64,000 nt of DNA from the NCBI GenBank assembly GCA_002083615.1, contig MSXO01000010.1, positions 1-64,000 on the forward strand. Direction: 5' to 3'. Shown here in pieces: positions 16,754-28,100 of the stretch (its first letter is position 1; each line of letters opens with the position of its first letter). Origin of the DNA: Proteobacteria bacterium ST_bin11 (GTDB lineage: Bacteria; Pseudomonadota; Gammaproteobacteria; Methylococcales; Methylomonadaceae). Both the position numbers and the translations under genes were made by a program. Below the pieces are notes generated by a model that worked only from the letters and a program-made list of their open reading frames with translations, had not been told where the DNA came from and ran no database searches.

Positions 16754-19561
16754 ATGGAAAAAACCTATTCCCCGCACGCAATCGAACAACGCTGGTATCA
16801 ACTTTGGGAAGAGAGTGGCTACTTCGCGGCCAAGCAAGATGGCGAGTCGTATTGCATCATGATTCCGCCGCCCAACGTTACCGGCAGTTTGCATATGGGG
16901 CATGCGTTTCAGGACACCATTATGGATGCGCTGACCCGTTACCACCGCATGAAAGGTTACAACACGCTGTGGCAACCGGGCACCGACCACGCCGGTATCG
17001 CCACGCAAATGGTGGTGGAGCGCATCATCAACGCCGAGGGCAAAACTCGCCATGACCTAGGCCGCGAGGCGTTTATCGAGAAAGTCTGGGAATGGAAAGA
17101 AGAGTCCGGCGGCACCATCACCCGCCAGCTGCGCCGGATGGGTTCGTCGCTGGACTGGGAAAAAGAACGCTTCACGATGGATGACGGCATGTCGGACGCA
17201 GTGCAGGAAGTGTTCATCAAGTTATACGAAGAAGGCCTGATTTATCGCGGCAAGCGTTTGGTGAACTGGGACCCGGTGTTACATACCGCCGTCTCCGACC
17301 TGGAAGTGTTGTCCGAAGAAGAAAACGGCTCGATGAGGTATATGCGTTACCCGTTGACCAACGGCACTGGCCACTTATTGGTGGCGACCACCCGCCCGGA
17401 AACCATGCTCGGCGATGCGGCGGTGGCGATACATCCCGATGACGAGCGTTACAAACACTTGCTCGGCGAATTCGTCGAATTGCCGTTGACCGGCCGCCGT
17501 ATTCCCATCATCGCGGACGAGTACGTCGATCCGGAATTCGGTACCGGTGTCGTCAAAATCACCCCGGCTCACGACTTCAATGACTACGAAGTCTGGACTC
17601 GCCATAAACAAATGTCAGTGATTGCCGATCAACCGCATGGCGGCTTAATCAATATTTTTACCGTCGATGCGGCGATACGCGGCAACGATGATGGTTTTGC
17701 GATTATTCCCGAAGCCTATATTGGTCTGGACCGCTTTGAAGCCCGCAAGAAAATCATCGCCGATCTGGATGGCCAAGGCCTACTGGAAAAAACTGCCGAT
17801 CATAAATTAATGGTGCCGCGCGGCGACCGCACCGGCGCGGTAATTGAGCCGCTATTGACCAATCAGTGGTACGTCAAAATCGCGCCATTGGCGAAACCGG
17901 CCATCGAGGCAGTGGAAACCGGCGCTATAAAATTCGTACCGGACAACTGGAAAAACACTTATTTTGAGTGGATGCGCAATATCCAGGACTGGTGTATCTC
18001 CCGGCAAATCTGGTGGGGCCACCGCATCCCGGCCTGGTACGACGACCTGGGCAACACCTATGTCGGCCACTCGGAAGCCGAAGTTCGCGCCACGCATGGC
18101 CTGGCAGCCGACTACCCGTTGAAGCAAGATGAAGACGTGCTGGACACCTGGTTCTCGTCGGCGTTGTGGCCGTTTTCGACCCTGGGCTGGCCTGCACAAA
18201 CCCCGGAATTGGCGAAACATTACCCCACCAGCGTGCTGGTCACCGGCTTTGACATCATCTTCTTCTGGGTGGCGCGGATGATTATGATGGGTTTGAAATT
18301 CCAAGGCGAAGTGCCGTTCAAGGAAGTGTATATCCACGGCCTGGTGCGCGACGCGGAAGGCCAGAAGATGTCCAAATCCAAAGGCAACGTGCTGGATCCT
18401 ATCGACATCATAGACGGCATAGCTCTGGAAGACTTAGTCGCCAAACGCGTGTCCGGCATGATGCAGCCACATCTGGCCAAGAAAATCGAGCAAGCTACCC
18501 GCAAGCAATTCCCGGACGGCATTCAGTCGTTTGGTACCGACGCATTGCGTTTTACTTTTGCCTCATTGGCCTCGACCGGTCGCGACATTCGGTTTGATTT
18601 GCAACGTACCGAGGGCTACCGCAACTTCTGTAACAAATTGTGGAACGCGGCGCGCTACGTGCTGATGAACACCGAGGATCAAGATAACGGTATCGATTGC
18701 GCTGAATGTACTTATAGCCAAGCCGACTTGTGGGTTCTATCGCGGCTGAACCAAACTATTGCTTCAACAAACGACGCGATCAAAAGTTATCGCTTCGACC
18801 TCGCCGCGCAAGCGATTTACGAATTTACTTGGAACGAATACTGCGATTGGTATTTGGAACTGGCGAAAATTTCGCTGCAAAGCGACGATGAAACCTTGCA
18901 GCGCGGCACCCGCCAAACCTTGTTGCGCGTTCTGGAAACGGTGCTGCGTTTGGCGCATCCGATCATGCCCTTCATCACCGAGGAAATCTGGCAGCGGGTT
19001 GGACCGCTGGCGGGTATCACAGCCGCCACCATCATGTTGCAGCCTTATCCGGAAAGCGACAGCGATGCGATCAACACCGATGCCGAAACTCAAGTGCAAT
19101 GGGCGATGGACTTCATCCTTGGGATTCGTAGAATCCGCGGGGAAATGAACATCGCACCAGGCAAGCCACTGAGTGTCTTGCTGCAAAACGGCAGCGCCGC
19201 CGACCAGGCCTACCTGATACAAGCCGAAAGCTATCTCTTAAAGCTGGGTAGACTGGACAGCATTACCTGGCTGGCAGCGGACGACAACACCCCGGAATCG
19301 GCCATTGCCTTGGTCGGCGACATGAAGATCCTGATCCCGATGGCCGGCTTGATCGACAAAGACGCCGAATTGGCCCGGCTGGAAAAAGAAATCCAGCGCA
19401 TCGAAAAAGAGCTGCCGCGCATCGAAGGTAAGCTCGGTAATGCGGCGTTTGTGGATAAAGCGCCGCCGGAAGTGATTGATAAAGAGCGGGAAAAGCTGGC
19501 GGGCTTGCAGTCGTCCTTAAAAAACCTGAACGAGCAATTCGCCAAAATCAAAGCCTTATAA
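16754..19561 (+). CDS. valS: Valyl-tRNA synthetase
   Basis: A 935-residue class I aminoacyl-tRNA synthetase that charges tRNA-Val and edits threonine. The HIGH-type motif lies in [15 protein letters not shown] near residues 37-51 and the KMSKS motif in [14 protein letters not shown] near residue 535. Editing-domain sequences ([18 protein letters not shown]) are present, and a C-terminal coiled coil ([24 protein letters not shown]) ends the protein, as expected for bacterial ValRS. Length is normal. The ATG has no obvious ribosome-binding site. The HDOD gene follows after 4 bp, suggesting read-through transcription. Confidence 0.98.
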   Translation: MEKTYSPHAIEQRWYQLWEESGYFAAKQDGESYCIMIPPPNVTGSLHMGHAFQDTIMDALTRYHRMKGYNTLWQPGTDHAGIATQMVVERIINAEGKTRHDLGREAFIEKVWEWKEESGGTITRQLRRMGSSLDWEKERFTMDDGMSDAVQEVFIKLYEEGLIYRGKRLVNWDPVLHTAVSDLEVLSEEENGSMRYMRYPLTNGTGHLLVATTRPETMLGDAAVAIHPDDERYKHLLGEFVELPLTGRRIPIIADEYVDPEFGTGVVKITPAHDFNDYEVWTRHKQMSVIADQPHGGLINIFTVDAAIRGNDDGFAIIPEAYIGLDRFEARKKIIADLDGQGLLEKTADHKLMVPRGDRTGAVIEPLLTNQWYVKIAPLAKPAIEAVETGAIKFVPDNWKNTYFEWMRNIQDWCISRQIWWGHRIPAWYDDLGNTYVGHSEAEVRATHGLAADYPLKQDEDVLDTWFSSALWPFSTLGWPAQTPELAKHYPTSVLVTGFDIIFFWVARMIMMGLKFQGEVPFKEVYIHGLVRDAEGQKMSKSKGNVLDPIDIIDGIALEDLVAKRVSGMMQPHLAKKIEQATRKQFPDGIQSFGTDALRFTFASLASTGRDIRFDLQRTEGYRNFCNKLWNAARYVLMNTEDQDNGIDCAECTYSQADLWVLSRLNQTIASTNDAIKSYRFDLAAQAIYEFTWNEYCDWYLELAKISLQSDDETLQRGTRQTLLRVLETVLRLAHPIMPFITEEIWQRVGPLAGITAATIMLQPYPESDSDAINTDAETQVQWAMDFILGIRRIRGEMNIAPGKPLSVLLQNGSAADQAYLIQAESYLLKLGRLDSITWLAADDNTPESAIALVGDMKILIPMAGLIDKDAELARLEKEIQRIEKELPRIEGKLGNAAFVDKAPPEVIDKEREKLAGLQSSLKNLNEQFAKIKAL

Positions 19562-19565
19562 CTCA

Positions 19566-21008
19566 ATGCCCCCCAACGGCGCCGCGCAGAAGCCACCACA
19601 ATCTCTCGACGAATGGGCGGAGCTACTGCGCGTGCAGGAGATGCCGATTTTCTCCAACACCGCGCATAACATCTACGCGGCGTTGGATGACCGGCACAAG
19701 GGCGCAGTTGAGTTGGCTTCGGTGATTCTGCAAGATCCTAATCTGACCGCCAAACTGCTTAAGGTGGGTAGCAGCCCTTACTACAATCCCTCCAAGCAAA
19801 AAATGAATACCGTATCACGAGCCATCGTGGTGCTGGGCGCGGAAGTGATAAGAGAGCTGACGTTGGCCTGCTCGTTTTTCGAAGCCATGCTGTCGTCCAC
19901 CAACAAGGACAGAGCCAATCGGGAAATTGCGCTAGCGCTGCATGCCGCCGTGCAAGCCAAAGACTTGGCTCTAAGCATGGGGGACTCCTCTCCCGAGGAA
20001 GTGTTTATTGCAGCCTTGCTTCACAACATTGGGCATATCGCCTTTTGGTGTTCCGGCAATCCGCAATCTAAAAAAGTTCACGAACTGATCGAAAAGAGCG
20101 GCTTGAATAATCGCGAAGCCGAGAAAAAAGTCCTAGGTTTTACCTTGCAAGACCTGGGCAAAAAACTCAGTAAATCCTGGAGCCTGAGCGGTTTGATCGA
20201 AGAGGCAATCGCTAAACCGGATTCTGCGGAAAAGCGAGTACAGATGGTGCATTTAGGCCATGAGATTTGCGCCACGCTTAAATTGGGCCGAGACTCGGCA
20301 GCCATGCAGGCATGCCTGGCAAAAGTCGCGGCATTTGCCGGCCTGTCACCGGCAAGCCTAAAAGCCAAGATCGACAAAAACACGCTAGAAGCCGTGCATA
20401 TTGCCCGTCAATTCGGCGCGAACGACGCCTCTAAGTTCATCAGTACCGAGGCCAACATCCCGAGTTTTGAAGAACCGGAATACGAAAAAGCCGACAAGAA
20501 GCAGTTGCAGTTTCAGATTTTGCAAGACATCAGTAGCCACATCAGTGGCCAGATTGATCTAAATGGCCTGTTTGAAATGGTCTTGGAAGGCATACATCGC
20601 GGCGTGGAAATGGACAGAACCCTTTTCATGCTGCTCAGCCCGGATAAGCAGATACTGAATGAAAAGTTCTCCTTGGGCTGGCAGAAAATGGCGCTCAACC
20701 AAAAAATCCGCATTCTCAATTCGGAACCCTCGGCAAACTTACTCTTCCACGCCTTACAACAACAAGAAGGCATCTGGCTATTTCCTCAGCAACACAATGC
20801 GCTTTACACGTCACAAATCCGCCAGCATATCGGCGAACACGAGTGCTTCGTTTTCCCGGTTTATGCGGAAAAAAAGACCGTAGGCCTTATCTATTGCGAC
20901 CACTCGATTCATGGACTACCCTTAACGCGTGAGGATTTCATTGCCGCCAAACACTTTGCCAAACAAGCGCATATCGGTTTAACCCTATACTGCATGAAAA
21001 ACCACTAA
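19566..21008 (+). CDS. HDOD-GAF signalling protein
   Basis: A 480-residue cytoplasmic regulator. Residues 10 to about 210 form an HDOD domain (a noncatalytic relative of HD phosphohydrolases): EMPIFSNTAHNIYAAL, ILQDPNLTAKLLKVGSS, RAIVVLGAEVIRELTLACSFF and ALLHNIGHIAFW. A C-terminal region from about 310 to 478 looks like a GAF sensor domain (LQDISSHISGQIDLNGLFEMVLEGI, then VFPVYAEKKTVGLIYCD). Such proteins often act in chemotaxis, type IV pilus or c-di-GMP networks. It begins 4 bp after valS and precedes a tandem receiver protein by 3 bp, so the two probably work together. The ligand is unknown. Confidence 0.88.
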   Translation: MPPNGAAQKPPQSLDEWAELLRVQEMPIFSNTAHNIYAALDDRHKGAVELASVILQDPNLTAKLLKVGSSPYYNPSKQKMNTVSRAIVVLGAEVIRELTLACSFFEAMLSSTNKDRANREIALALHAAVQAKDLALSMGDSSPEEVFIAALLHNIGHIAFWCSGNPQSKKVHELIEKSGLNNREAEKKVLGFTLQDLGKKLSKSWSLSGLIEEAIAKPDSAEKRVQMVHLGHEICATLKLGRDSAAMQACLAKVAAFAGLSPASLKAKIDKNTLEAVHIARQFGANDASKFISTEANIPSFEEPEYEKADKKQLQFQILQDISSHISGQIDLNGLFEMVLEGIHRGVEMDRTLFMLLSPDKQILNEKFSLGWQKMALNQKIRILNSEPSANLLFHALQQQEGIWLFPQQHNALYTSQIRQHIGEHECFVFPVYAEKKTVGLIYCDHSIHGLPLTREDFIAAKHFAKQAHIGLTLYCMKNH

Positions 21009-21011
21009 TCC

Positions 21012-21806
21012 ATGTCAGACCATCAGCTTGCCAATCTTCAGGTTTTTCTCGTCGAACCGTCACATACTCAACAGCAAATCATCTCCCAGTTCTTGCACGC
21101 CTGCGATATAAACGATATTACCTGCATAGACAGCGGCGCCGACTTATTCGAACGCTTACAGCACTTTCGACCCGATCTGATTATCAGCTCAATGTACTTG
21201 CCGGACATGACCGGTGTGGAGTTGGTCCACGCACTGCGTATGGACGCAGCCTCGTATGAAATGGCCTTTTTGCTGATTTCCAGCGAAACCAATATTAAAT
21301 ACCTGGAACCGATCCGCCAGGCCGGGGCGATTGCGATATTGCCCAAACCGTTTACCAGCCAGGCCTTGGAAACCGCGCTGCATTCCACGCTGGAATATGT
21401 TCGCCCGGAAAAACTTAACCTGACGCACCTGGATATTGAAGACCTGCGCGTGCTGCTGGTGGACGATAGTGAATTCTCTTTGAAATATCTCACCAGGATT
21501 TTCGAAAACATTGGCGTTGACCAGATCGTCCCAGCTCACGATGGCAAGCAGGGCTTACAGCTATTCAATCAGCAGTATTTCGACCTGGTCGTTACCGACT
21601 ACAACATGCCGGAAATGGACGGCTTGCAGTTGATTGATCATATCCGCAACCATCCTGAACGCGGCTCGGTACCCATTCTGATGGTCACCAGCGAGCAAAA
21701 CCAGAGTCGCCTGGCGGCGATTGAAAAATCCGAAGTATCCGCAATCTTGGATAAGCCTTTCGAAGCCACCTCTATCAAACGCCTGCTTATTAATTTGCTC
21801 AATTGA
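21012..21806 (+). CDS. Tandem receiver-domain response regulator, first receiver degenerate
   Basis: A 264-residue protein made of two CheY-like receivers and no output domain. Receiver 2 (about 145-264) is complete: VDD at 150-152, phospho-acceptor D196 in VVTDYNMPEMDG, and LDKPF. Receiver 1 (about 8-128) keeps the fold and KPF, but the acidic pocket reads VEPS and the acceptor aspartate is replaced by serine (S60 in IISSMYLPDM), so it cannot be phosphorylated in the usual way. It sits 3 bp after the HDOD-GAF gene. It likely integrates a phospho-signal through receiver 2 while receiver 1 serves as a binding module. The cognate kinase is not in the window. Confidence 0.9.
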   Translation: MSDHQLANLQVFLVEPSHTQQQIISQFLHACDINDITCIDSGADLFERLQHFRPDLIISSMYLPDMTGVELVHALRMDAASYEMAFLLISSETNIKYLEPIRQAGAIAILPKPFTSQALETALHSTLEYVRPEKLNLTHLDIEDLRVLLVDDSEFSLKYLTRIFENIGVDQIVPAHDGKQGLQLFNQQYFDLVVTDYNMPEMDGLQLIDHIRNHPERGSVPILMVTSEQNQSRLAAIEKSEVSAILDKPFEATSIKRLLINLLN

Positions 21807-21964
21807 GCTAATCTTGTCTGACGGGCGAATACCCCACAACATACGCGGCTATCACAAACTCGGATCGAGTTAATGTCCGCCTAGGCCATTTTTTAAGCTC
21901 ATCCGGTTTTCTCGCAAAATATGCATGAACTTCCCACCAGCAGTCCCACATCAAGGTACGGAAC

Positions 21965-22504
21965 ATGAAGCAGACTATCACGCCTAACAATAACGAAAAA
22001 AAACTCGCGGATGATGATTTTATCGTTTCCAAGACTGACGCCTCAGGGCGGATCACGTATGCCAATCGCATCTTTATGGAAATTGCCGGCTATCCGGAAC
22101 ATGAATTGCTGGGCATCCAACACAACATCATCAGACACCCTGACATGCCGCGCGGGGTGTTTAGATTTATGTGGAATACCTTAAAAGCCGGTGACGAATT
22201 TTTTGGTTTTGCCAAAAATCTATGCCGGGATGGCGGATTTTATTGGGTATTTGCCAACATCACTCCGGACTACGACAAAGACGGCAAATTGCAGGGTTAT
22301 TACTCGGTACGCCGCAATCCGCCCCGCAGCGCATTGGAAGTGATAATACCGATTTATCGGGAAATGCTCGCCTTGGAGAGACGCCATTCGGTTAAAGATG
22401 CTCCGGATAAGTCCTTGGAATATCTATTCGACGTGGTCAAGCAAGCCGGTGCTAAGAATTACAATAGCTTGGTGTTAAGCCTGTATAAACCCAACGGAGT
22501 GTAA
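21965..22504 (+). CDS. Aer-type PAS sensor protein (CetB-like)
   Basis: A 179-residue soluble protein consisting of one PAS domain (about 15-125) and a short helical tail. The signature HNIIRHPDMPRGVFRFMWNTL followed by KNLCRDGGFYWV is typical of the FAD-binding PAS domain of the aerotaxis receptor Aer. Unlike Aer it has no membrane anchor or signalling domain. The next gene, 3 bp downstream, is a receptor with a membrane anchor and signalling tip but no periplasmic sensor. The pair therefore looks like a split receptor comparable with Campylobacter CetB/CetA. FAD binding is inferred from the family, not shown. Confidence 0.85.
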   Translation: MKQTITPNNNEKKLADDDFIVSKTDASGRITYANRIFMEIAGYPEHELLGIQHNIIRHPDMPRGVFRFMWNTLKAGDEFFGFAKNLCRDGGFYWVFANITPDYDKDGKLQGYYSVRRNPPRSALEVIIPIYREMLALERRHSVKDAPDKSLEYLFDVVKQAGAKNYNSLVLSLYKPNGV

Positions 22505-22507
22505 GCC

Positions 22508-23977
22508 ATGAATTCAAATGCCAATATTCCGTTTCTAAGAACCAAGCTTAATTATGCAGTTGCCGCCACTGTACTTTTTGCGGTTGCCGCTTTCATCTAC
22601 ACGCTTATCAATCATGGCTTTTCCTGGCTGATGCTCGGCTTATTGCTACCTTTACCAGTGGTCGCACTGGATGCTTGGCAAGCGGGCAAACAGTGTCTAC
22701 TGGTATTAGAACGCATAGAAGAAGTGCTAAGACACACCAATCAAGGCCAACTCTATCATCGCGTCACCAAAACGCGCGGCATGGGCGAAGTGGGCAAGAT
22801 AGCCTGGGAGCTCAATGAAACCCTGGACATCATGGAGTCTTATTTCAAGGAAATGAATTCGTGTTTTCAGCACGCCGCAGAAGGCAATTACGACCGCTAT
22901 GCCTTAGTTGACGGTTTTCCAGGGATACTGAAAAAATCGGCAAAAAATATTAACGACGCCATCAAGTTGATGGATGAAAATGACAAATTGACCATCAAGC
23001 GGCGCTTATCCGCAGGCCTACATGCGCTAAATACCACTAACTTGCTCGCTAACTTGAAAGGTAATCAAAACGACTTGCTCAATATCACCGAGCAAATGCA
23101 AAAGGTTGAAAACATCGCGATAGAAACCGGGGAGAACGCTAACGCCAGTCTATCCGCAGTGGAAACCATCAGCAACTCGCTGGCCGACATCAACGCCAAC
23201 GTGCATTCGGTGTCGGATGTGATCGGCGCGCTGATTAACGACAGCAAGAAAATCAATGAATCGTTATCAATGATTACCGGCATTGCCGATCAAACCAACC
23301 TACTCGCCTTAAACGCCTCGATAGAAGCAGCACGCGCCGGCGAGCACGGTAGAGGGTTCGCGGTGGTAGCGGATGAAGTCAAAAATCTCTCCGAACATAC
23401 TAAAAATGCCGCATTAGAAGTATCCAGAACCCTAAAATCGTTCAACAAGCGGGTCGAACAAATGCAAACCGAAGCCGAAAGCTCCTCTTCGCTTTCGCAA
23501 GAGATACTGGCACAAGTCAATTCCTTCCGCCAACAGTTCTCCAATTTGTCAAAGTCAGCGAAAATCTCGGTCGATTACATTTCTTACGCCAAGGACAAAT
23601 CCTTCGGCGTACTGGCTAAACTCGATCATGTGGTTTACAAACAAAACGGCTATGTGGCTGTCGAAACCCCCAACGACTGCCCTCATCACCAAGCCATTAT
23701 GGTAGACAATCACAATTGCCGGCTAGGGAAGTGGTATTACGAAGGCTTGGGCTACGAAAAATTCCGTTCCACCAGCGCTTACGCCAAATTGAATCAACCC
23801 CACGCCGACGTGCATAAAGCCACGCAACGTGCTTATGAAGTATCTCGCGAAAGATGGATAGACGATCCCGGCATGCTCGACGAAATCATACGGCAAATGC
23901 AAGTCGCCGAGGCCGCTAGCGCCGACGTGATGCAATTTATCGATGCGATGGTGGAAGAACGACACAAAAACGTTTAG
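22508..23977 (+). CDS. Methyl-accepting chemotaxis protein with CZB domain (CetA-like)
   Basis: A 489-residue chemoreceptor. Two hydrophobic helices at about 15-55 have almost no periplasmic loop, so it cannot sense ligands outside. A HAMP-like segment and a cytoplasmic coiled coil lead to the conserved tip [21 protein letters not shown] and [15 protein letters not shown] (about 258-300). The C-terminus is a chemoreceptor zinc-binding (CZB) domain, with candidate zinc ligands in [19 protein letters not shown] and HADVHKAT. No NWETF-type adaptation pentapeptide is present. With the upstream PAS protein it probably forms an energy-taxis or redox sensor, possibly also responsive to zinc or oxidants. 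No cheA or cheW is in the window. Confidence 0.93.
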   Translation: MNSNANIPFLRTKLNYAVAATVLFAVAAFIYTLINHGFSWLMLGLLLPLPVVALDAWQAGKQCLLVLERIEEVLRHTNQGQLYHRVTKTRGMGEVGKIAWELNETLDIMESYFKEMNSCFQHAAEGNYDRYALVDGFPGILKKSAKNINDAIKLMDENDKLTIKRRLSAGLHALNTTNLLANLKGNQNDLLNITEQMQKVENIAIETGENANASLSAVETISNSLADINANVHSVSDVIGALINDSKKINESLSMITGIADQTNLLALNASIEAARAGEHGRGFAVVADEVKNLSEHTKNAALEVSRTLKSFNKRVEQMQTEAESSSSLSQEILAQVNSFRQQFSNLSKSAKISVDYISYAKDKSFGVLAKLDHVVYKQNGYVAVETPNDCPHHQAIMVDNHNCRLGKWYYEGLGYEKFRSTSAYAKLNQPHADVHKATQRAYEVSRERWIDDPGMLDEIIRQMQVAEAASADVMQFIDAMVEERHKNV

Positions 23978-24032
23978 GGGATTCTACGCAGGACGTGTTT
24001 GCCGTTCCGGTACTTCTTATAGGAGGGCCCTA

Positions 24033-24068
24033 CTGTGGTTGCTCCCGCGTAATCGGGCACAACCACAG
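24033..24068. terminator. Hairpin in the convergent gap after the chemoreceptor gene
   Basis: CTGTGGTTG (24033-24041) pairs with CAACCACAG (24060-24068), and the loop holds a further CCCG/CGGG pairing. No T-run follows on either side, so termination is uncertain; it lies between convergent genes. Confidence 0.4.
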
Positions 24069-24125
24069 CTAAAGGCCGGGGATTCTAAAGATGGCGTGCC
24101 CGGTTAGTTTCAACTGCGGTATTGG

Positions 24126-24521
24126 TCAGTTGACCACCCGATGGCCGCGTTGGCGCAAGCAATTGTTGTAGGCGTTCTTATAACGATCTTCGGATTGAAT
24201 GCCTTGCTTAGATGCACCGCCGATGCCACCCGCAGCCGCACCGATCGCTGCGCCAGTGCCGGGATTTCCCAGCACCGCCCCCAAAGCCGCGCCGCCAGCT
24301 GCACCAATCAGCCCGCCGACACCGGCACCTATCGCGGTTTCCTTCACTGCACCGCCAGACGCTTGCGAAGCCAATTGCTGGCACTCGTACAGATCCTGAT
24401 TCAAGCGATATGAGTTTTGATTGTTATAGGTGTCGACAGTTGGCGTCCAGCCGGTTTGCGAAGCGCAAGCCGATAACAACAGACAACCGGCTATGAGTGA
24501 ACAGTAAGTTAACTTCATCAT
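24126..24521 (-). CDS. Glycine-zipper lipoprotein
   Basis: A 131-residue small envelope protein. A lipoprotein signal ends in LLLSAC, so the mature protein would be lipid-modified at that cysteine. A glycine-zipper segment follows (GAGVGGLIGAAGGAALGAVLGNPGTGAAIGAA in part), typical of outer-membrane-associated SlyB/YMGG-like proteins. The ATG at 24521 overlaps the TAA of the upstream gene (TAATG), implying coupled translation; a second ATG follows immediately at 24518. Cysteines and a basic C-terminus (NNCLRQRGHRVVN) complete it. Role probably structural; the exact function is unknown. Confidence 0.82.
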   Translation of the reverse strand: MMKLTYCSLIAGCLLLSACASQTGWTPTVDTYNNQNSYRLNQDLYECQQLASQASGGAVKETAIGAGVGGLIGAAGGAALGAVLGNPGTGAAIGAAAGGIGGASKQGIQSEDRYKNAYNNCLRQRGHRVVN

Positions 24522-24898
24522 TATCTGCTCATCCCATTGCCAATCCACGAACCGGCTGCAGCACCGATACCAGCCGCCAATGGGTCACCCCGACCCATTT
24601 CATACCCCATCGCACTTCCGACCAAGCCGCCGACTAGGCCTTGCGGAGAGCGTTGATCGTAAGCTCCATATCTAACGGGCGGAGGAGGGGGCGGCGCATA
24701 ATAACGCTGTTGTATGGGCACATACTCCACCACTCGTTCAGGCACGTAAACTCGCTCCACAGAGTATGCCGGATAATACTCGCGTCCATGACCGTGATGG
24801 TGGTGACGATGATGGCGATGCTCGTCCCAATCGTCATCGGCTAAAGCCACTGACGAAAACAATAAACCGATCAACATAATTTTTGTCATTCTGAACAT
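24521..24898 (-). CDS. His-rich glycine-zipper exported protein
   Basis: A 125-residue protein with a signal peptide (cleavage probably after VALA), a cluster of about eleven histidines in residues 28-38 (HRHHRHHHHGHG) that could bind metal, a proline-rich stretch (APPPPPPVRYG), and a C-terminal glycine-zipper 2TM-like segment (GLVGGLVGSAMGYEMGRGDPLAAGIGAAAGSW). The start is well supported by AAGGAGG 5 nt upstream. It is translationally coupled to the glycine-zipper lipoprotein after it. The two likely assemble together in the envelope; metal binding by the His cluster is speculation. Confidence 0.82.
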   Translation of the reverse strand: MFRMTKIMLIGLLFSSVALADDDWDEHRHHRHHHHGHGREYYPAYSVERVYVPERVVEYVPIQQRYYAPPPPPPVRYGAYDQRSPQGLVGGLVGSAMGYEMGRGDPLAAGIGAAAGSWIGNGMSR

Positions 24899-25149
24899 AT
24901 AAGCCTCCTTGTTTGGAAAATTATTCAGTTGCGGGAAATTCTAGTGGTGTTTGCTTAAAACCGAATTAAGCGCAGATTATGATCGGATTAATTCTAGCGA
25001 GTGGGATTTGGCGCTATGCCCGAGTACCTCGGATTAAGCTTAGATACTAGCGAATCAGGATACTTTACCCCTGCCGGGAGCGACAGGGGAGTTGGATACT
25101 AGGGCTTTGCCAACGCAATTGCCCAGAGGATGGTAGTGTTTGGACCGAG

Positions 25150-28100
25150 TTATTTCGGCACCACGGCTTGGGCAGGCGATTTTTTCCAAAGCCCGCCGGC
25201 GGCAAAACAGGTCCAACCCCAGCGCAGCCAATTCAAGAGGGCTGCAGCCATCCACAAAGACCAAGCCAACATCAAAATCCGGTATACCAGCAATGGCAGA
25301 CTGACTACCTGGGCAATCGCTAACTGCGGGCCGTTGCGATCTTGATACCAATTCAGTACAGTCGCCGAGGATTGATTGCCGGTAATTTGCATATCAGGAC
25401 TACCCAACAAGCCTTGCTCGACCGCTATTGCGATCAGCGACAACGCTAATAGCGTAAAGCCCGCCAGACCGATTTGCGCAAGATTAAACCAGCGTGGCCG
25501 GAGCGGTGCGTGGTCGGCGCGGAAGCCCAATGCAAACAACCACCCGATCACCAAAAATGCCGCTGCAATATGCAGCTGACTCAAACCGATCAACAACAAA
25601 AACCACTGCCAATGCCGTAACGGCGTGGTGCTCAGCTTACCCAAGCCGAACGCCAATATAGCCAACACAATCAATAAGCCCCAGATCAACGCGGCGGGCC
25701 CGAACTTCGGACCGAAGGTCCACAACAACCAACGGTCTTGGGGCATGAGCAATTGGATACGGCTGTTCACACTGGCAACGCCGAGATCGACTAGCGGTGT
25801 ATGTAACAGCAAACCAGGCTCTTTCGCTGTTTGCCAATTCAACACCATGCTCTGGGTGCCCGGATGTATCGGCAAACTCACCGTCACACCTTGCTGACGA
25901 ATCGGCTGACTCACACCGTCTATCGTCACACTTTGCAGTTCCCCCTGTTCCGGCAGTTTCACGGGATGTTGCCCGCCCTTGGAACTGCGGATACTCAAGC
26001 GCAACTCTACCGTTTCGCTGCGTTGTCCGGGTTTGACCACTAACTCGCTGCTATCGATCGTCAACGTCGCCCCAACTAAAGCGTGCGGGCGACTGATAGC
26101 CAGGTTGACGCGCTCGCCCGGCCAGGGCCGCCATTCCGGTAGCCACTGCCCCTGCCCATCCTGATGATGCACCACGGAAATACCGTCGGCCTGCAAATGC
26201 CAAATCGGACTGACATCGGCGCGCCAAACCTCGTGCCACTGCGGCGTATCGACGGCCTGCAATGCCAGTTGCTCGGTTTTTGCCAAGGCCGACTCCCATT
26301 CCAGAGTCGCTTGGCCCGCCGCCATGTTAACCAAAACTTTTCCGTCCTTGACCCGCACTTGCGGACTGGTGACCGCTTCCCCGGCCAACAAAGGCAGCTC
26401 CAGCAAGACCGGGCTAAGCGCGCCGGCCAATTGCTCAACTCTAGTCGTCACGCGCCAATCCAAGCCCAAATGCAAGGTTCTTTCCACCCGCACAAAAGCC
26501 GGCAACGCCGCTTGTTGTAGGGAATTTTGGGGACCGTTATCGAGTTGCAAGCGGCTGAACTCCAACTGCGGACCAACCTTTCCGTCTTCGTACCAGCCAT
26601 CCACCCGCCAGCCCTCGGCATCCACACTCACATGCTGCGGCAGCAGTGGTAAGGGCAAACTAAATTTATCCTGCATCGCATAGCGGCCTTGCATCACCAC
26701 CTTATGCACCCCCTGAGTCACCACCAACCACAAGCTGCCGTCATCCTGCCTGATCAAGGTTCCCGCCTCGCCACCATCGACACTGACCTGCTCGGGAAAC
26801 CATTGCTCAAGCTGAGCCGGCAGCGGCACCGCCAGGTCCTCCTGAGCATGCAATTGCAATTCGATACGCAGTAACTCGGGCTTAACCAATACGTGCATAT
26901 CGGCGATTTGGGCACAGTTAGGCAAACAGTGCGGTGCTTGCAGTAAGCGGGTTTTCATTTGCTCCAACATGGGCGCATCAGGCAGATCGGCGTAAGCCTT
27001 TTCGCTCGGGGTAAGTAACAGTGGTAGCAGCAAAAGACAGATGAAACCCGGCAAGGACAAACGCCAGTTTCCAGCGATGGCACCCAGCATTTTCAAAACC
27101 AATACCGCCACCAGCAGGGCCTGGGCAAAGTGCAGCACCATCATCATCAGTGGCGACAAATACCAAAGCTGGATTTGCTGGCTACTATCGACCGCACCGT
27201 TCCAGCTCAAATCTACGCGCTGCCACCCCCAATCCGGCAGACCGGGACCGGTTTGCAGATTGGCTTCGGGATCGATACGCTGCAAACTGGCAATACTGCC
27301 GCCGGAGGGCGGCGGGGCAGGTGCTATCGACTTTTTAAACACTCTGCGTTCCGACTCGCCGGACTCGCTCATTTCCGGCGCCATCACGGCATCGGTCATC
27401 AGCTCGGCTTGCATCGCCATCGGCACTGCCGCACTTGCCATCGAGTGGATACGTTGAATGGGCTGCCCGGGCCGTTCCAACTGCGGGTAAATACCAATCC
27501 GAATCTGATCTATCATGAACGGAATCGTCAGCAACAGGAGCAGCAACCAACTGGCGTTGCGATACCATTTCAACCATTGTCCGAAACTACTCGCCGGCAA
27601 TACCCGCAGTAGAGCCAACACTGCCAATACATTCAGCCAAATCAAACGCGGTGCCTCATTCTCATGCCAAATCAGCGCCAAACTCAGCATCGCAAACGCT
27701 CCCCATTGCGGCGACCAGAGTCGCGCCACCGCCAATGCCGCGATCAATACCAAAAACAAGTCCAGTAAAGTCCTGCGGCTTAACCAACTATTCGGCACAT
27801 TATCCACCCCGCTGACAGCCAACAAACGCCAGCCCGGCGGGATGTTAAGTTCGGCCCGCACCTGTTGAAAGCGCTGCTGCCAGCCACTGGCGCTAAGCTC
27901 AGTCAAATCGGCTTCGATCCGGCTATCGGCATTTAGCTGGACGGCCCCGCGCCGAACCTCGACGCCCTGGCTACCATCGGCCAACTTTGTGATCAATTGA
28001 CTCTGACCGTCCAGTTGCACCTGTCCAAGTCCCAATTCCGGCATAGCGTTCAAACGCCAGTCGCGGGTCATGCTGCCGGTAATACTATCGCTGACGGTGT

